DNA from: Paenibacillus pabuli
GTDB taxonomy: Bacteria; Bacillota; Bacilli; Paenibacillales; Paenibacillaceae
NCBI RefSeq assembly: GCF_023101145.1
Contig: NZ_CP073714.1
Span: forward strand, 5,766,001-5,830,000
DNA: 64,000 nt
Reading direction: 5' to 3'
Position numbers and translations under genes: made by a program
The notes under the pieces: model-generated
What the model was told of the DNA's origin: nothing
The model's database searches: none
What the model saw: only the letters and a program-made list of their open reading frames with translations
Part shown: positions 51,401 to 59,254 of the stretch, in pieces
Position numbering within the stretch: position 1 is the stretch's first letter
How the letters are laid out: each line of letters opens with the position of its first letter

Positions 51401-52512
51401 GCTGTAAATTCCTTGATCGTTCCATTGGCTGTAATCTGAACATTTGCAGCATGGTTCACGACTTTGTCGAAGTTACCATCCAGCTTGACTTCCTGTCCAG
51501 CTAAAATATCTGCTGGGATTTCAATCGTTTCAAAACCTCCACCCGTAAGGTTCTTCGTAACGACTAAAGCGCCACTTTCCAGTACGGTTAAAGAAACGGA
51601 TGTGCTACCTGTAGCCAAAATACGTACTTGGCCATTGTACTTATTCACAACAAGTGCACCCTGCACAGTTACGTTATTAAAGATAATGGAATGTTCCCCG
51701 CCGCCTTGAACGTGTACGTTACCTTTAATCTTCACATTATCCAAAGTGACTTCGCCTTCCCCAACCCCTTGGGTCACGTACAGGTCCCCAGAAATGGTCA
51801 TATCCTTTAAAGTCACATCTGACGTATTGACTACCACGTTTCCTTGCACATCTTGTGCGTAGGTTCCCTTCGTGGTAATAAGGGTTTGAATGAGGTGATC
51901 AAACAGCTTGACAGCTTCCGCACGGGTAAGACTTGCTTGTGGACCGAACGAACCATCTGGACGTCCACTAATAACGGATGCCGAAACCAGGCTTTGTACG
52001 GATTCTTTTGCCCATTCAGCAATTTGATCACTATCACTAAACGTAACAGGATTTTGACTATCATTAGTTTGGAAAGCCCCAGCCAGTAGTACTGCCGCTT
52101 CCTGACGTGTAATCGTCTTGTCCGGTAACGCATTTCCGTTGACACCATTCAGTACGCCAGCTTTATTCAACTTAAGCATGGCGTCGGTATACCATTGCTC
52201 TGTATTTAGATCTGAAAAACTATTACTTCCTTGGTCTATGTATTTCATAATATTGTCGATCATCTTCGAGAATTCAGCTCTTGTTACAGGTGCGTTAGGT
52301 CTGAAACTACCGTTATACCCTTGAACAATCCCATAATCGTTCCACTCTTCAATGGCCTGCTGTCCCCAGTGTCCTGAGATATCTTTTAACGTGTTTGTTG
52401 TTTCTACGGTCAAACTAGTGGTTGTAGCACCGAAAACAGGCGCTGCGCTTGTTAATATCATGGCAGCGGCTAGACCCGTGCTAACCATTTTCTTTGAAAA
52501 TATCTTCTTCAT
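48490..52512 (-). CDS. Large S-layer-type protein with SLH and Ig-like domains
   Basis: The 1340-residue protein has a signal peptide (GLAAAMILTSAAPVFGA), three SLH domains at about residues 42-205 (DISGHWGQQAIEEWNDYGIV, FRPNAPVTRAEFSKM, SLTRAEAVKLFDHLI), a beta-helix-like part with runs such as VTLDNVKIKGNVHVQG, a G/S/T-rich linker near 400-440, a BIG_2 domain (VSPVSVSLVTGQTKQLSA, about 445-530), and further Ig-like modules (EITYQWYRSDTESGLYSAIN). It should be bound to the cell-wall polymer by the SLH domains and reach outward. AAGGAGC lies 8 bases before ATG. This could be a main surface protein or adhesin; no enzyme motif is seen. Confidence 0.9.
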   Translation of the reverse strand: MKKIFSKKMVSTGLAAAMILTSAAPVFGATTTSLTVETTNTLKDISGHWGQQAIEEWNDYGIVQGYNGSFRPNAPVTRAEFSKMIDNIMKYIDQGSNSFSDLNTEQWYTDAMLKLNKAGVLNGVNGNALPDKTITRQEAAVLLAGAFQTNDSQNPVTFSDSDQIAEWAKESVQSLVSASVISGRPDGSFGPQASLTRAEAVKLFDHLIQTLITTKGTYAQDVQGNVVVNTSDVTLKDMTISGDLYVTQGVGEGEVTLDNVKIKGNVHVQGGGEHSIIFNNVTVQGALVVNKYNGQVRILATGSTSVSLTVLESGALVVTKNLTGGGFETIEIPADILAGQEVKLDGNFDKVVNHAANVQITANGTIKEFTAEVDTQITGNVSIDKASGLSTVLVNGAAPTPSAGTTAPSTGTSTGSTGSGNTGGSNSGGGNSGGSTPGNGNQNIAVTGVNVSPVSVSLVTGQTKQLSAAVTPLNATNSKVTWKVAEDSSAVLSVSDTGLVTALHAGTGTVIVTTEEGGFTSSATITVTEPSLGLELSKYDGLTADPEAEVDEETKANSEIISIASRGKSMIQDNHYDVAVTASQALQGTVTSSVYTVVSLTDASGSPLTDFSGVQVSLDGQPYTPEFGVGLNQGKEASFLLKLNLNQPEHIEKHQLVISRGGYSDTSMTITYRPNGTVTLNAIGDITGDLTVGSELTAGPVQYEGDPANQEITYQWYRSDTESGLYSAINGATLSTYTLTEADSGKYIRVYTSADEVQVSGSALSAAFGPVQTLVSADEIFAEIQKTFLGANSDKNNIVGNLSLPTTMAAYPGVLIAWLTSDETVITNRGAVTRNENEDKFVKLTAVLSGSAVGTREYNLTVRAVGTDNVGIDGYIDPYFVDGYPQAYVKDGNIHVKYALNSPAEVYMVVNVINGSWKSDVKSILQGHSGENNQIIYVDGWPYFQLDADQVNKIQDFDTGVNITRNNTSEAKVEFVIVDSSNQYTSSAVTRIQFDQTVVGSLDTQPPVTYTKYINDALDSIYIYYNEKLDLSSVPSAQDFTLSAGQVQSVSMFNSDKTSGQQPSYVKLTVSGITENDLATLKLNYNGTAIQDISDAKNKAQSYSNATILFLSPKFTEVTLSSDRRTVLAKIEPGWDPYVNPSFNTDDASKARFAMQIANVDYQPNTIKYSYSTSYISYTLKFNTPLPEGDVKLKFNSNGVVDWANDSYPSEIVFESISQLPESGTPTASYSQSSGKILVSFANGFQLDSSSTTAAGLTLKVDGIEYVLRGYLLSLNWNSKNQIYIDLNDQYAWKFKQVVDQGSDIQMKYVKVNQEDQQQMSDIAGALVPDFDYIQVSKQP

Positions 52513-52942
52513 TCTACGTGCTCCTTCTTCAATAATTTAAATCAAGCTAGAATGTACTCCCCCAATCCGTATGTTATAGTTCTTATGACTTAGTTCTATT
52601 TGCCTTAAATTACTATATTGTAGTCAAAAAGACATACACTTTTTTCATATTAGACGTTTATCCAACTAAAAACAATAGAATTCTTTAATAATTTTCACTC
52701 TTTGTACTTTGTTTCCAACAAAATATATATGAAATCTGCAAGCAAATATTTTCCAATGAATTTCTAAGTAAATATTTAATAATTATTTCCTTAGTTTTTG
52801 TATTGTGCTAAATGTTTAGGAGTATCTTCATGATTACATTAAAACTTGAAAGTTCGTCTTATGATTGGAAAAAATATGAAACGCACCTTCTGTTACTTAC
52901 TCTTTTCATGTAAATTAGTCTCTTCAAAGGTAATCCTTCTAT
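52513..52942. other. Long AT-rich leader region of the SLH protein
   Basis: No gene is visible. The length (430 bases) and AT-rich nature suit several promoters and a long leader, as with other S-layer genes, but I cannot place the boxes with confidence. Confidence 0.4.
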
Positions 52943-53030
52943 TGGGTTCGTTAATCTTAATAGATGGAGCAGTCGCTAACCGGTGAACTACTCCATACTA
53001 TGTTCAACTATCGTTACCCGTTAGCTTAAA
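52943..53030 (+). repeat. Repeat element, last copy
   Basis: Left-arm-like GGGTTCGTTAATCTTAATAG, hairpin ATGGAG.AGT/ACT.CTCCAT, right arm CTATCGTTACCCGTTAGCTT (53008-53027). Beyond here I find no further copy. Confidence 0.8.
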
Positions 53031-53103
53031 GATACGTCGTAAGTTCAACACTTTAATTTCCTTTGTACAAGTACTGCTTTCTGTTTTGAATCCTAAATGA
53101 TAT

Positions 53104-54360
53104 CTAAATCAGTTCCTGCTTCCGCTTCAAATACCCATACAAAACTATTCCAGATGCTGCACAGATCACGGCGCATAAGCCGATGAAGCCATACCCCGCC
53201 TGAAGTCCGCGCAATAGTCCCAACTGAGTGGTTGGACCGTACATATTCTTCACACCCTCAATCACCCAGCCAATCACATAGTTACCGATGACACTACCAA
53301 CTCCCATCAGGGTAACCGTGAACGTAATCGCCGTGTCACTGCCGTTTGGATACCTGCGTGCGATAAACGCCATTACTGTTGGATAGATCATCGCTATACC
53401 TGCACCGGATACCGCAAAGAAGAACGCAAGACTCTCTCCACCTGTAAGCGCCACAAACGTACATACTGCCGAGAAACCAGAGAACAGAATTAACGACAAC
53501 ACAAATCCAATCCTGTCCGTCAGTGGACCAAGCAGCAGACGCCCCAGCGAGAAAGCAAGGAAGAACGCAGACAGCAGCCCAGATGCTTTGACCGTGTCCC
53601 ACGTATAGGCTTTCTCCAGAAAGTTAACGAGCCAGCCACCAACCGCCAGTTCCGATACCACGCCAAAAGAAAGAATGAGCACCATCAGCCAGATGGCTGG
53701 ATCACGTGTTAACGTCTTCAGTGAAGTCCGATCTTCATGAGGAAGATCATCCCCCGGAAATTTGCTGCGCAGTGCCGCAATGATCGGCAGCAGACAGAGC
53801 GACAACATCACCAGATACATCCCGCGCCAGTCCAGTTCGTGACCGAACACGTGCAACGACATCACACCTGTCGCCAGCAAAGGTGCTATCGTTGAACTTA
53901 GCCCATAGAAGAAATGGGACAGGTTCATCATTGTACCTGTGTTTTTCACAAAGATCCGCGCACCCAGAATAGCCAAAGCAATCTCCAGCATGCCGTTGCC
54001 GATGTACATGAAGAAGTATGATGAAGCAAAGAGTGGATATGTATGAGACACATAAATGAACACACCCGAGAGAATCATTGATGCAAACGAAATGATGCTA
54101 ACCGCCTTAATGCCCCATTTGCGAACCAGGATCGCGGTGAATGAGCAGGCAATCAGGTAACCCAGTGCATTCAGGGACAATAACGTTCCGAGCTGTTTCT
54201 CATCCAGATTGAAGTCGAATTGGATGCGCGGGATGGCTGGCCCCTTAATATTTTCCGATATGCCAAATACGATAAATCCCAGAAAAATCGTTGCCAGTTG
54301 CATGGCATACAGCTTGTTGAACTTTTTCTTGTTTCCTTGTGTACTTGCTTGCTGATTCAA
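53104..54360 (-). CDS. MFS transporter
   Basis: The protein has about 418 residues and 12 membrane segments with MFS signatures: GISENIKGPAIPRIQFDF, FSLGRLLLGPLTDRIGFVL and an FGVSELAVGGWLVNFL-like middle. It resembles FucP/sugar-type and TsgA-like carriers. The frame extends to 54441, but a TTG at 54360 has GGAGG 8 bases upstream and starts NQQASTQGNKKKFNKLYA, which I take as the start. The ROK repressor is next upstream on the same strand with 310 bases between them; a sugar or sugar-like substrate is the natural inference. Confidence 0.88.
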   Translation of the reverse strand: MNQQASTQGNKKKFNKLYAMQLATIFLGFIVFGISENIKGPAIPRIQFDFNLDEKQLGTLLSLNALGYLIACSFTAILVRKWGIKAVSIISFASMILSGVFIYVSHTYPLFASSYFFMYIGNGMLEIALAILGARIFVKNTGTMMNLSHFFYGLSSTIAPLLATGVMSLHVFGHELDWRGMYLVMLSLCLLPIIAALRSKFPGDDLPHEDRTSLKTLTRDPAIWLMVLILSFGVVSELAVGGWLVNFLEKAYTWDTVKASGLLSAFFLAFSLGRLLLGPLTDRIGFVLSLILFSGFSAVCTFVALTGGESLAFFFAVSGAGIAMIYPTVMAFIARRYPNGSDTAITFTVTLMGVGSVIGNYVIGWVIEGVKNMYGPTTQLGLLRGLQAGYGFIGLCAVICAASGIVLYGYLKRKQELI

Positions 54361-54672
54361 AATAAGTTCCTCCAGTGTGTCTATATAAGTTGAAACAAGG
54401 GTCATTAAATTGGACACTCCGATGACAGAACAACCTTCCAATCGCTGTTATCCCCAGATTTTTTGAATTCCTTTCTCCAAAGGGAAAATCCGGTGATAAG
54501 CGTATGCTTCCGATGTAGCTTTCTTTCAGAAAGCTTTTAGGCGACCGCTCCGCTTCTCCAGGTTTATTCTGTCCTCTCCGTTACCTGTTTTAATGAAATA
54601 GTTCATTTTATATAAAAGAGTTGTTAACTTACTGATCTTTTGAGAGATCGTTCTTCTGATCAAATTTCACAT
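54361..54672. promoter_or_regulatory. Spacer with candidate ROK operator before the MFS gene
   Basis: AATGAA and TTCATT (54592-54607) form an inverted repeat beside an AT-rich TATAAA box on the minus strand. GATC/GATC repeats at about 54633-54649 are a second candidate. The ROK protein encoded upstream may act here. No gene is present in this spacer. Confidence 0.45.
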
Positions 54673-55710
54673 TTACCACTGCTTCTCAACAACCTGAATG
54701 CGGTAGGTCAGGCTCTCCAACGTAACAGCGACTAGCCCAGTCACATATTCGCGCCGAGTGTCTCTCTGGATGATCAACTCAGGCATATGCTCCTGTGGGA
54801 TCAGGTGATCCAGACAGCCTTGTAACAGGCCGTCCCGCATAGCCGGGTCCATCGTATCGCCCGTAACGACAATCGCTGCCGGGTTAATAATCGCAATAAT
54901 GGAGATCAGCGTCTTGACGACGATTTCCTTCAACCCTTCTGTCGTTTTCAACATTCGCAGCTGCTCTTCCCGTGACACACCAAATGGTAGAAAAGACACC
55001 TCGCCCCCAAATTGCGTGTTCCCTGTGAGCGGACGACCATCAATAATAAAGCCTGCCCCTGGAAAATGGTTCTCAGGGAACGTCACCACCGCAAAGTTCT
55101 TCTCTTCCTCAAATTGCTGCTGGTTGTACAGCCCGTAGACCGTCAAGTTCATGTCGTTGCCAATGACCACTTCCACGTCTTCATATTGCTCCTTAAGCCT
55201 TGGCCCGAGCGGCTGATACATCAGCTCCGGTACATCGCAAATTCCAATAACGCCGTTGTGTGCCACCCCAGGTATGCCGATACCAATCGCCTGAACATTG
55301 TGGTGTTGTTCGATCAAGTTTGCAATCAGATCCTCTACTACCGTTACATTAATCTCCTCCAAAATGAGTGTCTGTTCATCCTCCATTTCCCCGTTCAGAT
55401 TGGCATATGTATGTGTGATCGAGTGAATGCCGCCTTCCGTTCGAATAATCAGACACAGCACACTCGCGTAGTCCGCATTGAATTGATACCGACTCGCAGG
55501 TCTTCCTCCACTCGATTCATCCGGGCCCAGATCGATAATCTCACCCGTTTGGAGTAATTCGTTCAGGATCGTGCCGCATGTCGCTACGCTGAGTTTGGTC
55601 AGATTCGCAATGGAAGCCTTCGTGCCGACGCCCATTGACCGAAGTGTATTCTTCACCAGTTCAACGTTGATGCGCTTCACCTGTTGGGTATTGTGTGATG
55701 TAGGTAACAT
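54673..55710 (-). CDS. ROK-family transcriptional repressor
   Basis: The 345-residue protein has an N-terminal winged helix (INVELVKNTLRSMGVGTKAS then LTKLSVATCGTILNELLQTG) and a ROK kinase-like domain (AIGIGIPGVAHNGVIG, VVIGNDMNLTVYGLYN, and the zinc/glycine region GAGFIIDGRPLTGNTQFGGE). It lacks several of the cysteines that bind zinc in NagC/Mlc. ROK repressors bind a sugar and leave their operators, so it likely controls the MFS gene downstream. AAGGAGG lies 13 bases before ATG, a little long. Confidence 0.88.
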   Translation of the reverse strand: MLPTSHNTQQVKRINVELVKNTLRSMGVGTKASIANLTKLSVATCGTILNELLQTGEIIDLGPDESSGGRPASRYQFNADYASVLCLIIRTEGGIHSITHTYANLNGEMEDEQTLILEEINVTVVEDLIANLIEQHHNVQAIGIGIPGVAHNGVIGICDVPELMYQPLGPRLKEQYEDVEVVIGNDMNLTVYGLYNQQQFEEEKNFAVVTFPENHFPGAGFIIDGRPLTGNTQFGGEVSFLPFGVSREEQLRMLKTTEGLKEIVVKTLISIIAIINPAAIVVTGDTMDPAMRDGLLQGCLDHLIPQEHMPELIIQRDTRREYVTGLVAVTLESLTYRIQVVEKQW

Positions 55711-55874
55711 TGTTAGTTATATGCCTCCTTTCGTTTGTATGTATATGGGTGATCGCGTATTCGAGAAAGTATTGGAGGGAAGTTTTTAAAAGTGTTTTAA
55801 TAATTGAAGTTTAGGGGGATTGGTGTGGAAAGTCAATGCTTATTTGGTAATGGTTTGAGGGTTGGTTAAAAGAG
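55711..55874. other. Spacer upstream of the ROK gene
   Basis: No gene is visible in the leader of the ROK gene. The rest of the gap to 56033 is the terminator below and about 110 bases without features. Confidence 0.4.
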
Positions 55875-55923
55875 AAAAAGGACAGTGCACGATCATCTTG
55901 GGAATGATCCTGTGCCGTCCTTT
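55875..55923 (-). terminator. Terminator of the small gene at 56034
   Basis: AAAGGAC...GATCAT pairs with ATGATC...GTCCTTT over 20 positions with a few mismatches; the minus strand continues TTTTTCTCTT. Confidence 0.8.
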
Positions 55924-56033
55924 GATTCAAATGCTTATGTAGACTGGCTCATGTGATGGGCCAAGATGCTCTTCTCCAGCCTGACTTCAAATAGCTTGCG
56001 GTTCAAATCCTGTTCCATGGCATGAAGGTGATA

Positions 56034-56207
56034 TTATGCTGCTTGTTTCACTGTGTCCATGTGTAGTACCCCTGCTCGCTTGGCGATAATGTCCATGGCG
56101 TCTAGGATGAGTTTGTTGCATGTAACGAGTTGGTCGACGTAATCGTCTTCCTGTTGGACAAGTTGTGCGTACTGCGAAGCCAAGTCTTCGCCGTGGGTAC
56201 TTGTCAT
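56034..56207 (-). CDS. Small helical protein, divergent from an XRE gene
   Basis: The 57-residue protein reads TSTHGEDLASQYAQLVQQED then DYVDQLVTCNKLILDAMDII, which should form two long helices. AGGAG lies 8 bases before the ATG at 56207; longer in-frame starts at 56234 and 56291 overlap the regulatory inverted repeat. It is divergent from a small XRE regulator. The layout recalls small phage-like or toxin-antitoxin-like modules, but no family is recognised. Confidence 0.55.
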   Translation of the reverse strand: MTSTHGEDLASQYAQLVQQEDDYVDQLVTCNKLILDAMDIIAKRAGVLHMDTVKQAA

Positions 56208-56235
56208 GTCACCACTCCTAAAATCGGTACGCATA

Positions 56236-56271
56236 AGAGTACCAGATATACAAAAAGTATATGGTACGCTC
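56236..56271. promoter_or_regulatory. Inverted repeat between the small gene and XRE gene
   Basis: AGAGTACCAGATATAC and GTATATGGTACGCTC form a near-perfect dyad with loop AAAAA. It lies between the two start codons and is a candidate binding site for the XRE protein. Confidence 0.6.
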
Positions 56272-56316
56272 ATGCGTAACGTCAAGACCATATGGAAATT
56301 TCAGGAGTGATTTAAG

Positions 56317-56532
56317 ATGGCAAAAAAAGTTGTTGTCAATATTCACAAACTTACGGAAAAACATAACATTTCACTGCGAGAATTAGCACGTATGGCCGAT
56401 ATTCGCCACGCCGCTTTAAGTGAGTTGCAGTCTGGGAAGCGTGAGAACATTAACTTTGCTCATATTGAGCGGATCGCAGAAGCGTTGGGTATTGAAGATA
56501 TAAGAGAGATTATTGAGATTCGGGATATTTAG
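56317..56532 (+). CDS. Small XRE-family regulator
   Basis: The 71-residue protein is a single Cro/C1-like domain (ISLRELARMADIRHAALSEL then QSGKRENINFAHIERIAEAL). AGGAG lies 8 bases before ATG. It probably represses the divergent small gene and itself through the dyad at 56236-56271. Confidence 0.88.
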   Translation: MAKKVVVNIHKLTEKHNISLRELARMADIRHAALSELQSGKRENINFAHIERIAEALGIEDIREIIEIRDI

Positions 56533-56610
56533 AAGAATACGGAACTTGAAACACTCACGTTATTACCTGGGTTGTAACACCATAGTCGATAACTCAAAAG
56601 GAGATCAAGA

Positions 56611-56952
56611 ATGATGAGAAAAAAACGAATATTAATAGGCATTTTTACGCTGGTTGGCTTATTACTACTCAGTGAATTATTCCTTTGGTCTTCAGGAAGA
56701 GTTGGATTATTCAATATAGCGAACAGAATTATTTCTGGTGCACCTAATGTTGAAGTACAGGGGAAAAGTTTATCTTATCAAGGAACAGTTCATTCTAGTC
56801 CTTCCGATCTTGACGAATATGCATCAAGTGATAAAGGCGAAGCACTTTACAAGGCCAAAGGTACACCACCAAACCCACCATGGATATATGTAAAAAAAGA
56901 TTTGAATACTTTTTTTCGCTATAAAACGCCACAAGTTCCTTGGCGCATGTAA
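56611..56952 (+). CDS. Small membrane-anchored protein, unknown
   Basis: The 113-residue protein has one N-terminal membrane segment (LIGIFTLVGLLLLSELFLW) and an outward-facing tail with GKSLSYQGTVHSSPSD and a proline-rich end (GTPPNPPWIYVKK, TPQVPW). AAAAGGAG lies 8 bases before ATG. No family is recognised. A strong terminator follows 60 bases later. Confidence 0.65.
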   Translation: MMRKKRILIGIFTLVGLLLLSELFLWSSGRVGLFNIANRIISGAPNVEVQGKSLSYQGTVHSSPSDLDEYASSDKGEALYKAKGTPPNPPWIYVKKDLNTFFRYKTPQVPWRM

Positions 56953-57013
56953 TTTTGAAAGCAATCAAACTCATACTTCCCTCTCATTAAAAACATGGTT
57001 AAGTTCAAAAGAC

Positions 57014-57045
57014 AAAGAGCACCAGAAACGGTGCTCTTTATTTTT
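57014..57045 (+). terminator. Terminator after the membrane-anchored protein gene
   Basis: AAAGAGCACC and GGTGCTCTTT form a 10-bp stem with loop AGAAAC, followed by ATTTTT. Confidence 0.92.
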
Positions 57046-57223
57046 ACAGTCTTTCTTCCCTTCGCACTGTCTGATTGGCGGTATCCTTGCACTATGTACG
57101 GGATTGAACATCTTGAAGATTACGAAGATCAAAGTGTTGAATCTGCTGCCTGCATCATTTATTCCAATCTTTTTGCTGTAAGTTCAGCATACTGAGGTCT
57201 TTCCATTGAACATAAAAAGATAG

Positions 57224-57329
57224 TTAAGCGGCGGCCTTGGTCCTGAATTCATCAGGGCTAAGGCCGTTCACGTCCAACCGGAGACTGAGAACAAATTCAA
57301 TCTGGCGTACGATTTGAATCAATGACGAG
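57224..57329 (-). mobile_element. Remnant of an IS3-family transposase end
   Basis: The minus strand reads VRQIEFVLSLRLDVNGLSP then DEFRTKAAA and stop; NGLSPDEFRTKA is the usual C-terminal end of IS3/IS150-type OrfB. No other part of the transposase and no terminal inverted repeat is visible, so only a fragment is left. The rest of the gap from 57046 to 57401 holds no gene. Confidence 0.6.
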
Positions 57330-57401
57330 TCAAGTAAGATAGGGTTATGAGTTTATGAAAAATAATCACCTCAAGACATTGAACCAGAGGAGACCTATCC
57401 T

Positions 57402-58442
57402 ATGAACAAAATAAAAAAAGTAGGTTTGTGGCTTGGTATTACTATTCTGACACTATCACTCGTAGTTCTTTATTTTCCAACATGGACGTCAAAAATAAAA
57501 GGTTCAAACCCTATTCATGTACTGGAACAAGTTAAACTCAATGGTACGAGACATGAAATCATGATCAGAGGGGAGGATCTGGAAAACCCAGTTATCCTTT
57601 ATTTACACGGTGGACCGGGTGCATCTGAACTTCCGTACGCGAAAAAGTACCAAGATTTATTAGAATCTCAGTTTACGATTGTGAACTACGATCAGAGAGC
57701 AAGCGGCAAATCCTATCATTTTTTCGAGGACTATTCCAATCTCTCAGCGGATTTGCTGGTTGAGGATATACTGGCCGTCACGGATTATATTACCCAACAT
57801 CTAGGGAAGAAAAAGGTAATATTGATTGGTCATTCATACGGAACATACATAGGAACTCTCGCTGCACATCGAGCACCCGAAAAATATGAAGCCTACATTG
57901 GGATCGGGCAGATGGCAGATACACAACAGAGCGAGATGGACGGATGGAATTTCGTTATGGAGCAAGCCCAGTTGGCTGATAATCCTGAAGATGTAGACGA
58001 GTTGGAGCAGATCTATGAACCGATCAAACAAGGAAAGGCATTCACGCCGCGAAATATCGTTCAACGTTATGGGGGCGCTTCAAGGTTGATGGACAGCCCT
58101 GACACCAGCTTCCTGGGAATGACATTCAGCCATGAATACAATATGTTTGATGCCATTCGATATAATAAAGGGATCATTTATTCGCAAGAAATACTGATAA
58201 GTGAAGCCATGAGCCGTCCTTTGCCAGCCTTGATTACCAAGCTGAACCTACCCTTTTATTTTGTTATGGGAGATTACGACTTTATGACCTCATCCCATGC
58301 CGCCAAGACGTTTTTTGACCAGATTGAAGGAAAACAAAAGGAATTCATTGCCTATAAGAATTCGGCTCACTACCCACATTATGAAGAGAAACAAAGATTC
58401 TTTGATTGGATGGTAGATACCTTTATCAAGCAAACACCTTAG
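57402..58442 (+). CDS. Membrane-anchored alpha/beta hydrolase, proline iminopeptidase-like
   Basis: The 346-residue protein has one N-terminal membrane segment (VGLWLGITILTLSLVVLYF) and then an alpha/beta hydrolase of the prolyl-aminopeptidase group: LYLHGGPGASEL (oxyanion), NYDQRASGKS, LIGHSYGTYIG (nucleophile), VMGDYDFMTSS (acid) and NSAHYPHYE (histidine). It should face outward and cleave small esters or peptides. AGAGGAG lies 8 bases before ATG. It overlaps the convergent YdeI gene by 4 bases. Confidence 0.9.
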   Translation: MNKIKKVGLWLGITILTLSLVVLYFPTWTSKIKGSNPIHVLEQVKLNGTRHEIMIRGEDLENPVILYLHGGPGASELPYAKKYQDLLESQFTIVNYDQRASGKSYHFFEDYSNLSADLLVEDILAVTDYITQHLGKKKVILIGHSYGTYIGTLAAHRAPEKYEAYIGIGQMADTQQSEMDGWNFVMEQAQLADNPEDVDELEQIYEPIKQGKAFTPRNIVQRYGGASRLMDSPDTSFLGMTFSHEYNMFDAIRYNKGIIYSQEILISEAMSRPLPALITKLNLPFYFVMGDYDFMTSSHAAKTFFDQIEGKQKEFIAYKNSAHYPHYEEKQRFFDWMVDTFIKQTP

Positions 58443-59032
58443 TCATTCAATCCTTTACCCTCCAGGATCGGCTGCATGTACTTCTCTATTCGTGACACTT
58501 TCGTTTTGGACTGTTTGGGTTGTGAGAAATAATAGAGATATGCCCGCTGCCGTCCAGGGGTCAACGCTTCAAATGCAGCCTGAAAGGCAGGGTTCTCATC
58601 GAATTGCTGTTGAAGTTCCTCAGGAACGCTATATTCGGCAGTCTTTTTCAATTCCACTTGCAATCCGGCCTGTTCCACTTCAATAGCTTGCTGAATATAG
58701 GCTTTGATCATAGGCTCCTGCTCCACAATCTGCTCCAGACTGGTAAAGCGAAGCTGGCGTCCTGCCTGTACATTGTCCGTTTGCTGGACCAAAATGCCGT
58801 GCGTATCCTTTAGCAGAGCACCTTTGAAAAACAGAATGGCTACGTATTCTTTGAATCCATGGATTAAAACGATGTTTTTCCCATCCAGCATGTAACAAGG
58901 ATGCATCCACTTCATATCCTCTGTCAGATCAAAACTCTTAATAATCTCTCTCAGTTTCGCAGACTCTTCCTTCCACGTTTTTAATTTCTTCAGATAGCCA
59001 TCAACTTTGCGCGTTCCATTCGAATCGGTCAT
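58439..59032 (-). CDS. YdeI/OmpD-associated (DUF1801) family protein
   Basis: The 197-residue protein has the DUF1801-type half (KLKTWKEESAKLREIIKSF, MKWMHPCYMLDGKNIVLI, AILFFKGALLKD) and a C-terminal YdeI-type helix bundle (VPEELQQQFDENPAFQAAF, LTPGRQRAYLYYFSQPK, SRIEKYMQPILEGKGLND). Bacillus YdeI and similar proteins are linked to bacteriocin protection or iron-related stress; the biochemical role is unknown. GCGAGG lies 8 bases before ATG. Confidence 0.85.
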   Translation of the reverse strand: MTDSNGTRKVDGYLKKLKTWKEESAKLREIIKSFDLTEDMKWMHPCYMLDGKNIVLIHGFKEYVAILFFKGALLKDTHGILVQQTDNVQAGRQLRFTSLEQIVEQEPMIKAYIQQAIEVEQAGLQVELKKTAEYSVPEELQQQFDENPAFQAAFEALTPGRQRAYLYYFSQPKQSKTKVSRIEKYMQPILEGKGLND

Positions 59033-59202
59033 CAGTGAATACCTCGCTTCATTTCATCTATTGGTGTTTGGTTTTCATACCATTTTAAATTACCTTCTTA
59101 GGATCTTACAGATTCAATTGTACTGACTTTTATCGGATTGTACATAACCACTTCTCAAGTTTGTATTGACCTGTATTCTTTAATTTAAACCTTAACATGA
59201 GC

Positions 59203-59231
59203 AAGGGCCCTCCCTCTCGGAACGGCCCTTC
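59203..59231. terminator. Hairpin downstream of the PHP/SLH gene
   Basis: AAGGGCC and GGCCCTT pair across 14 bases. No long T-run follows on the minus strand, so it may act poorly or serve as an mRNA end. Confidence 0.5.
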
Positions 59232-59254
59232 CTTTGCTTCATTATATTGTACGA

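Noticed and set aside
16281-53030. Calling the repeats true integron attC sites
   Set aside because: The conserved bases fit the attC consensus only in part, the two arms are direct and not inverted repeats, and no integrase gene is in the window. I keep it as a hypothesis.
16281-53030. CRISPR array
   Set aside because: Repeat spacing is irregular and large, and the sequences between copies are genes, not uniform spacers.
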